Shown piece by piece: positions 59,275-64,000 of a stretch of DNA of 64,000 bases. Position numbers and translations under genes: made by a program. Below the pieces are notes generated by a model. That model saw only the letters and a list, made by a program, of their open reading frames with translations. It searched no databases and had not been told where the DNA came from. This DNA is from Protaetiibacter sp. (lineage in GTDB: Bacteria > Actinomycetota > Actinomycetes > Actinomycetales > Microbacteriaceae), in contig JASLGG010000030.1 of NCBI GenBank assembly GCA_030150265.1, positions 1 through 64,000 of the forward strand. Direction: 5' to 3'. Positions within the stretch are counted from its first letter, which is position 1; each line of letters starts with the position of its first letter.

Positions 59275-59481
59275 TCAGTTCTGGCGCGTGCCCTCGGTCC
59301 AGCGGCGAGGCGGCGGGTAGACGTAGCGCGCGATCGTGGTGGAGGCCCAGCCGATCACGAAGCCGCCGAACACGTATGCGAACGGCCACGCCTCGGCACC
59401 CCGCATCGAGAACGCGACGATGAGCACGACGGCCCACACGCCCGCGAGACCGGTGCTGTAGATCCAGTAGCTGCGTCGCAT
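59275..59481 (-). CDS. Small two-helix membrane protein
   Basis: A 68-residue protein: two hydrophobic segments (IYSTGLAGVWAVVLIVAFSM and WPFAYVFGGFVIGWASTTIARYV) and a polar end (PPPRRWTEGTRQN). GGAGG is 7 bases before ATG 59481, which supports this start over the longer one at 59529. No family recognised. It is convergent with the redoxin gene, with 11 bases between stops, and lies upstream-adjacent to a tRNA on the same strand. Confidence 0.6.
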   Translation of the reverse strand: MRRSYWIYSTGLAGVWAVVLIVAFSMRGAEAWPFAYVFGGFVIGWASTTIARYVYPPPRRWTEGTRQN

Positions 59482-59546
59482 CTCGCAACCTCCGCTCCGG
59501 GTCGGCACGACCGTGCCGCGCGAGTGCATGCTACGCCTCTTCGCAG

Positions 59547-59620
59547 TAGGGCGGACGGGACTTGAACCCGTGACCGACGGATTATGAGTCCGCTGCTCTA
59601 ACCGGCTGAGCTACCGCCCC
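59547..59620 (-). tRNA. tRNA with CAU anticodon, probably tRNA-Ile2 (alternatively elongator tRNA-Met)
   Basis: A 74-base cloverleaf read from 59620 on the minus strand. The 7-bp acceptor stem GGGGCGG pairs with CCGCCCT, so position 1-72 is a G-U wobble. The anticodon stem-loop GCGGACTCATAATCCGT gives CAT at 34-36, T-loop TTCAAGT. G1 rules out the initiator type with unpaired C1. The anticodon stem words are those I know from the isoleucine tRNA that is modified by TilS, but Met cannot be excluded. Discriminator A; no CCA encoded. Confidence 0.85.
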
Positions 59621-59676
59621 GCGACAACGCTACCGGCTCGCGATGCCGTCGCTGCGCCACGGCCGCTGTGGTGCGC

Positions 59677-60912
59677 TCAGCCGGCGGCCGGCTCCGGAGC
59701 CCCATCGGTCACCGGATCCACCACGTCCTCGCCGCGATAGAGCGCCTCGAAGATGTCGAGGGTGCGCTGGATGTCGTGCGCCTCCACCGTGTGCAGCGCG
59801 CCCTGGCGAAGCCGCAGCATCTCCTCGGGCGGCGCGGTGAGGATCGCCCGCAGGTGGCCCGCGAACTCGTCGATGTCGCCCGGCTGGTAGAGGTATCCGT
59901 TCTCGCCCGGATGCACGAGGTGCGGCAGCGCCATGGCATCCGCCGCGACCACCGGGAGCCCGGAGGCGAGGGCCTCCATGGTGGCGATCGACTGCAGCTC
60001 GGCGCGCGAGGGCATCGCGAACACCGTTGCCTCGGTGAGAGTGCGTCGCAGCACCTCGTCGGTCACCCGTCCGGTGAAGTGCACCCGGTCGGCGATGCCG
60101 AGCTCTCTCGCGCGCGCCTCGAGCTTGGTGCGCACCTCGCCGTCGCCGATGATCTCGACGCGCACATCCAGGTCCTGCAGCTTCACCGCGGCCTCGATGA
60201 GCTCGTGGATGTACTTCTCCTCGTCGATGCGGCCGAGGAACGCCACGACGTTCTCGCTGCGCGGTGAGAGGTCGGCGGTGTAGAAGCTCGTGTCGATGCC
60301 GCAGGAGATCGCGTGCACGCCCGTGAGGCCGGTGCCGCGCTCGAAGAACTCGGCGGCACGACGGGTCGGAGTGGTGATCGAGTCGGCCATCGCGAACCAC
60401 TTGCGCGCCGACCCCCACTGGATCTTCGCGAGCCAGGACAGCATGAACCCCGGCAGCACCTCGACGTGCTGGAGGATGTTCTCGGGCATCGTGTGGTTGG
60501 TGCCGACGAGCTCGATGCCGTGCCTCCGCGCCGAGGTGGCGAGGCCCCGGCCCACGACGATGTGCGACTGGAAGTGGATGGCATCCGGCTTCACGGCGCG
60601 CACCACCTTCTCGGCGTTGGCCTTCACGCGCCACGGCAGCATGAAACGCAGCCACGGATGCGGCAGCCAGCGCCAGGAGTAGATGCGGTGCACCGTCATC
60701 TCGGCGCCCTCGTGCACCTCAGTGAAGGTGCCGACCCGGCCCCGCTGGGCGGGGGCCATGACGTGCACGGTGTGGCCGCGGCGCACGAGGCCCGCCGCGA
60801 GGTTGCGGGTGAAGGTGGCGGCGCCGTTGACGTCGGGCGCGAAGGTGTCCGCGCCGAGCAGCACGGTCAGGGGTCGCGCGCCGACGGCGGGCGACGACGG
60901 GTCGTCGGTCAC
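59677..60912 (-). CDS. GT4-family glycosyltransferase, lipid-glycosyl type
   Basis: A 411-residue GT-B enzyme. The N-terminal domain starts VLLGADTFAPDVNGAATFTRNLAAGLVRRGHTVHVMAP and has DAIHFQSHIVVGRGL and GTNHTMPENI, the acceptor side; the C-terminal domain has VVAFLGRIDEEKYIHELIEA and the EX7E motif ELQSIATMEALASGLPVV. It resembles mannosyl- or glucosyltransferases that act on diacylglycerol or PIM-type lipids. It stands alone on its strand, after the DMT-like gene. About 55 bases before the tRNA show no gene. Confidence 0.88.
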   Translation of the reverse strand: MTDDPSSPAVGARPLTVLLGADTFAPDVNGAATFTRNLAAGLVRRGHTVHVMAPAQRGRVGTFTEVHEGAEMTVHRIYSWRWLPHPWLRFMLPWRVKANAEKVVRAVKPDAIHFQSHIVVGRGLATSARRHGIELVGTNHTMPENILQHVEVLPGFMLSWLAKIQWGSARKWFAMADSITTPTRRAAEFFERGTGLTGVHAISCGIDTSFYTADLSPRSENVVAFLGRIDEEKYIHELIEAAVKLQDLDVRVEIIGDGEVRTKLEARARELGIADRVHFTGRVTDEVLRRTLTEATVFAMPSRAELQSIATMEALASGLPVVAADAMALPHLVHPGENGYLYQPGDIDEFAGHLRAILTAPPEEMLRLRQGALHTVEAHDIQRTLDIFEALYRGEDVVDPVTDGAPEPAAG

Positions 60913-60953
60913 TCGGTCACGTTTCCTCGATCGGCGGGCACAACCCCTCCACG

Positions 60954-61907
60954 CTACCGCAGCGGCTCGATTTCACCCGTGTCGACGCGTCGGTGGGTCT
61001 GCGGATGGTAGCGAGCCAGCCGGAAGACGCCGAGGATCGCGACGGTGCCGGCGACCGCCCAGACCGCCAGCACCCACGGCGGCGTCTCCGCCGCCTCGCC
61101 CAGCACGAAGATGCCGATGGCGACGGCGACGAGCGGGTCGATCACCGTGAGGCCGGCGATCACCAGATCGGGAGAGCCCACCGAGTAGGCCGTCTGCACG
61201 AAGTAGAAGCCGAGTCCGAGCGCGAGCAGCAGGCACACGGCGCCCACCACGGTGACCCAGTCGGCGTTGCCGTTGACGATCCGGTTGATCACGACCTTCG
61301 CGATCGACGCCACGAAGCCGTAGAGGATGCCGCCCGCCACGATGTAGAACATCGCCGTGAGGCGGTGGCGGAAGAAGACGAAGGCCGCGGCGAGCAGCAC
61401 CAGCACGCCGCCGAGGATGCCGAGGATGATGATCAGCTGCGCCTCGCCGATCAGCTGCTCCTTCGCGTAGAAGGCCGCGAGCGTGACGAAGACGCCGATG
61501 CCGACGACGCACATGACGATCGAGCCGATGATCTGCCGCGAGAGCTTCACGCGCGAGACGCGGGCGTTGACGACCGTCGTGAGCACGAGCGCCACGATCC
61601 CGATCGGCTGCACCACGATGATGGGCGCGAAGCCGAGGGCGCCGAGCTGGAACACCACCGCGAGGCCGAGCATGATGGTGCCGGCGAGCCAGCTGGGGCG
61701 CGCGAGCAGCCGCAGGAACTGGCCGCCCGAGAGGCCGGCCTTCTCCCCCGTGCCGTAGCGCTCCTCCACCTTCGCGACGCCGCGATGCTGCAGCTGGGCG
61801 CCGAGCGAGAGGAACACCGCTCCGATGAGCGCGATGACGATGCCGAGGGGCGCGATGCCCTGGAACACCTCGGCCACCTCGTCGGCAAGAGGGATCACGT
61901 CGGGCAC
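60954..61907 (-). CDS. DMT-superfamily (EamA/NIPA-like) membrane protein
   Basis: A 317-residue protein with about nine membrane helices. The first pair surrounds a conserved GAVFLSLGAQLQHRGVAKVEERY stretch, and later parts are LGFAPIIVVQPIGIVALVLTTVVNARVS and AYSVGSPDLVIAGLTVIDPLVAVAIGIFVLGE, the two matched halves of DMT transporters. Such proteins in actinobacteria are called DMT or NIPA-like; the cargo is unknown. It shares a 40-base divergent promoter region with def. Confidence 0.82.
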   Translation of the reverse strand: MPDVIPLADEVAEVFQGIAPLGIVIALIGAVFLSLGAQLQHRGVAKVEERYGTGEKAGLSGGQFLRLLARPSWLAGTIMLGLAVVFQLGALGFAPIIVVQPIGIVALVLTTVVNARVSRVKLSRQIIGSIVMCVVGIGVFVTLAAFYAKEQLIGEAQLIIILGILGGVLVLLAAAFVFFRHRLTAMFYIVAGGILYGFVASIAKVVINRIVNGNADWVTVVGAVCLLLALGLGFYFVQTAYSVGSPDLVIAGLTVIDPLVAVAIGIFVLGEAAETPPWVLAVWAVAGTVAILGVFRLARYHPQTHRRVDTGEIEPLR

Positions 61908-61935
61908 CCGACGAATCTACCGGTACGAGCGTCGA

Positions 61936-61941
61936 TATCCT
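61936..61941 (+). promoter_or_regulatory. -10 element for def
   Basis: TATCCT ends 6 bases before ATG 61948 and there is no ribosome binding site. Confidence 0.6.
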
Positions 61942-61947
61942 GGGCGA

Positions 61948-62514
61948 ATGGCCGTACTCCCGATCCGGATCACCGGAGATCCCGTGCTGCACACCCCCGC
62001 ACGCGAGGTCGAGCGGATCGACGACGACATCCGCTCGCTCGTGCACGACATGGACGAGACGCGCGCGGCCGCGCCCGGCGTGGGGCTCGCGGCGCCGCAG
62101 GTGGGCGTGCCGCTGCGGCTGTTCGTCTACCACTGGGAGGACGAGGAGGGCGTGCTGCACGCGGGCACCGCGATCAACCCGGAGCTGCTCGTGTCGCCGC
62201 CGCCGGTGGGTCTCGCGGATGCCGACGAGGACTCCGAGGGCTGCCTCTCCATCCCGGGTGAGCGCTTCCCGCTGCTGCGGTCGCAGACGGCCCTGCTCAA
62301 GGCGCTCGACCTCGACGGCGAGCCTTACGAGGTGCTCGCGACCGGATGGCTCGCGCGCATCTTCCAGCACGAGTTCGACCACCTCGACGGGGTGCTCTAC
62401 GCGGACCGCCTCACGGAGGCGCACGCGCGCAGCGCGCAGCGCGCCGTCCGGCGCAACCGCTGGGGCGTGCCGGGGCTCAGCTGGCTCCCGGGTCGCGACC
62501 GCCTCGAGGACTGA
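61948..62514 (+). CDS. def: Peptide deformylase
   Basis: A 188-residue iron/zinc enzyme that removes the formyl group from new proteins. The three motifs are in order: GVGLAAPQVG (about 44-53), EGCLSIPGER with the metal-ligand Cys, and QHEFDHLDG with two ligand His and the catalytic Glu. C-terminal residues 155-188 are basic, longer than in many Def1 proteins. It is read divergently from the DMT-like gene. No fmt gene adjoins. Confidence 0.95.
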   Translation: MAVLPIRITGDPVLHTPAREVERIDDDIRSLVHDMDETRAAAPGVGLAAPQVGVPLRLFVYHWEDEEGVLHAGTAINPELLVSPPPVGLADADEDSEGCLSIPGERFPLLRSQTALLKALDLDGEPYEVLATGWLARIFQHEFDHLDGVLYADRLTEAHARSAQRAVRRNRWGVPGLSWLPGRDRLED

Positions 62515-62532
62515 GCGCCGTCGGCGTGAGAC

Positions 62533-63447
62533 TCAGCGCCGGTCGAGCGGCACGCCGTGCACGCCGTTGTGGTACCTGATCGACGGGAACACGGCCTGCA
62601 CCGTGAATCCGACGCCCGGCACGCTGTGCGTCTCGAACACGCCGCCGAAGAGCTCCGCGCGCTCGCGCATCTCGGTGATGCCGCGACCGCTCGGCGCATG
62701 GGTCAGCGCCGCGAGATCCTCCTCGACCGTGTAGCTGTGCTGCTGGGCCTCGACGTAGGGGTCGAGGCCGTTGCGGATCGCGGCGGCGCGGATGCCGTCG
62801 TCCTCCACGAGCAGCTGCAGGCCGTCCTCGGTCCAGCTCAGGGTGACCGTCGCGGTGGTGCCCTCGCCGCCGTGGGCGAGCGCGTTGCCGAGGGCTTCCT
62901 GGAGGATGCGGAACACGGCGAGCTCGGCGCCGTCGCGCAGCTCGAGGCGCTCGCCGCGCTCCACGAGCTCCACGCCGAGGCCTGCGTCGCGCATGACCCC
63001 GACGAGCTCCTCGATCGAGGAGAGGTCGAGCTCCGGCACGGCCTCCGCCTCTCCCCCGCTCGCGACGGTCGCGACACGACGCAGCTCGGCGACTGCCGCC
63101 CGGGCGGCGTCCTCGATCGCGGCGGCGCTGCGGGCGGCGACCTCCGGATCCTGGGTGGCCGCGTAGCGTGCACCCTCCGCGCTCGCGATGATGGCCGACA
63201 CCGAGCGCACGGCGACCTCGTGCTGCTCGCGGATCATGCGCAGCCGGCTGACCTGCTCGGCGAGCGTCAGCTCGAGCTCGAGCCGGTCGCGCTCGGCCTC
63301 CGCGCGGCCACGCACCGCGGCGTGTGCCCGCCTGCGGCTGCCGAGCCACAGCACCAGCAGCACGAGCGTGGCGATGAGGAGAACACCGCAACTCGACGCG
63401 AACACGATGTGCAGGGTCGGGTCATCGGCGCCGAGCAGGCTCTCCAC
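62533..63447 (-). CDS. Sensor histidine kinase, HisKA_3-like, orphan
   Basis: A 304-residue kinase with one membrane helix (IVFASSCGVLLIATLVLLVLWLG, about 13-35) and no visible extracellular domain. A coiled-coil leads to an H-box MIREQHEVAVRSVSAI whose His fits the RELHD-type phospho-acceptor, but the match is degenerate. The ATPase domain has ILQEALGNALAHGG (N-box), LLVEDDGI (G1-like) and GRGITEMRERAELFGG (G2). No response regulator lies next to it. The GTG start at 63447 has GGGAGGA upstream; the ATG at 63543 in frame lacks one. Confidence 0.8.
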   Translation of the reverse strand: MESLLGADDPTLHIVFASSCGVLLIATLVLLVLWLGSRRRAHAAVRGRAEAERDRLELELTLAEQVSRLRMIREQHEVAVRSVSAIIASAEGARYAATQDPEVAARSAAAIEDAARAAVAELRRVATVASGGEAEAVPELDLSSIEELVGVMRDAGLGVELVERGERLELRDGAELAVFRILQEALGNALAHGGEGTTATVTLSWTEDGLQLLVEDDGIRAAAIRNGLDPYVEAQQHSYTVEEDLAALTHAPSGRGITEMRERAELFGGVFETHSVPGVGFTVQAVFPSIRYHNGVHGVPLDRR

Positions 63448-63591
63448 GGTGGTCCTCCCGTCCGCGTCCGAGGCGGACTCGACGCGCGATCGAGACGATG
63501 CTAGCGAACCGGTCGATCCGCCGAGCCTCCGACCCGGGAACATGGCTGAGCCGGGGACGGATGCCGCACCCGCCCCCGGCCCGCGCGCGCC

Positions 63592-63909
63592 TCAGCCCTG
63601 CGGAGGCTGGGGCGGCTGGGACCGCAGCACCTCCAGGCGGGCGCGGTACTCGGTCTCGTCGATGTCGCCGCGCGCGAACCGCTCGGCGAGCACCGCCTCG
63701 GCGCCGCGCACCGCGTGCCCGGACGCCCAGGGGCCGCCCCACGGACCGCCCCATCCTGCCTGCCGCCAGCGCCGACGGCGCGTCGCGACGAGGGTGATGA
63801 TGAGGCCGATGATCAGCAGCCAGAAGATGACCGGGACGAACCAGAGCCCCCAGCCCCACCCCCAGCCGGGATGAAACGGGGCGGCGGCCAGAGCGATGGT
63901 CGACAGCAT
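63592..63909 (-). CDS. SHOCT-domain membrane protein
   Basis: A 105-residue protein with one membrane helix (WFVPVIFWLLIIGLIITLVAT, about 23-43), a Trp/Gly-rich basic region (WRQAGWGGPWGGPWASG) and the SHOCT domain (ERFARGDIDETEYRARLEVL, about 73-96), a short oligomerisation motif. Function is unknown. ATG 63909 has GAAAGGA upstream; the in-frame start at 63954 is less likely. The remaining 91 bases to the window end carry nothing I recognise. Confidence 0.85.
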   Translation of the reverse strand: MLSTIALAAAPFHPGWGWGWGLWFVPVIFWLLIIGLIITLVATRRRRWRQAGWGGPWGGPWASGHAVRGAEAVLAERFARGDIDETEYRARLEVLRSQPPQPPQG

Positions 63910-64000
63910 GTCGGATGTCCTTTCGACGTCGGCCCCGGTGCGGGACCGTCGCATCCAGGCTCCGCCGCCCGAGCTCGCCGCGAATCCGCCCGGCGGCGTC

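Noticed and set aside
1..64000. Prophage, insertion sequence, CRISPR array, restriction or toxin-antitoxin system
   Set aside because: I looked for integrase, transposase, Cas, methylase and toxin-like proteins and for spaced repeats and found none.

Overview
The window looks like two different actinobacteria joined inside one gene. Positions 1 to about 7,020 read as a slow-grower-type Mycobacterium locus: htdZ (MaoC hydratase), antigen 85C (fbpC), a DUF1275 membrane protein, maltokinase (mak) and the 3' part of trehalose synthase (treS). This is the htdZ / fbpC / membrane protein / mak / treS order known from M. tuberculosis Rv0130-Rv0126, seen in reverse. A metallophosphoesterase, a MarR regulator and a two-gene ABC exporter lie between htdZ and fbpC. 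From about 7,045 to the end the sequence reads as a high-GC Micrococcales genome, most like Microbacteriaceae: CTC/GAG-rich codons, an intergenic repeat of the kind I associate with that group, many leaderless starts, and no mycolate or antigen 85 genes. The change happens in frame at a very conserved stretch of treS (about 7,003-7,041). An assembly chimera is the simplest explanation; recombination is the alternative.

Layout of the second part. 8.3-15.2 kb holds housekeeping and envelope genes: alpha/beta hydrolase, GT4 glycosyltransferase, histidine phosphatase, sirtuin, SpoU methyltransferase, D,D-carboxypeptidase, SGNH lipase and a GlsB-type membrane protein. 15.3-25.7 kb is rich in DNA-repair genes: dinB, an SSL2-type helicase, an AspT-type aminotransferase, then the minus-strand mutasome imuA - DUF1905 - imuB - dnaE2 with two LexA-type boxes. 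25.7-28.3 kb carries a cold-shock/DUF1294 protein, an ECF42-type sigma factor coupled to a DGPF protein, and tRNA-Leu(GAG).

28.4-41.9 kb is core actinobacterial: M20 peptidase, uppP, PAC2 protein, HAD phosphatase - trmI, an FKBP-like lipoprotein, pafB-pafC-tatA-tatC-helY, lnt and rbpA. 42.1-46.3 kb has a NfeD/SPFH/GDPD cluster on the minus strand and an SDR - Nudix - thymidylate-synthase-like operon on the plus strand. 46.4-52.2 kb has a patatin-like protein, a membrane-anchored HEFAH metallopeptidase candidate, an alditol-oxidase homologue, a uridine-phosphorylase-like enzyme and argG. 52.3-58.0 kb is a sugar-uptake cassette: ROK regulator, binding lipoprotein, ABC ATPase, permease, hydroxyacid oxidase. 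The remainder carries DUF1684, a mini-redoxin, a CAU-anticodon tRNA, a GT4 enzyme, a DMT-like membrane protein, def, an orphan sensor kinase and a SHOCT protein.

Two themes link the genes. DNA damage: LexA boxes on the mutasome, PafBC (the LexA-independent activator) and dinB lie within about 20 kb. Transcription starts: at least a dozen genes have a TANNNT-like -10 hexamer ending 6-9 bases before the start codon, so many mRNAs are probably leaderless. I see no prophage, insertion sequence, CRISPR array or rRNA operon, and no clear new defence or mobile system. The least explained items are the thymidylate-synthase-like protein in the Nudix operon, DUF1905 inside the mutasome, and the HEFAH protein.
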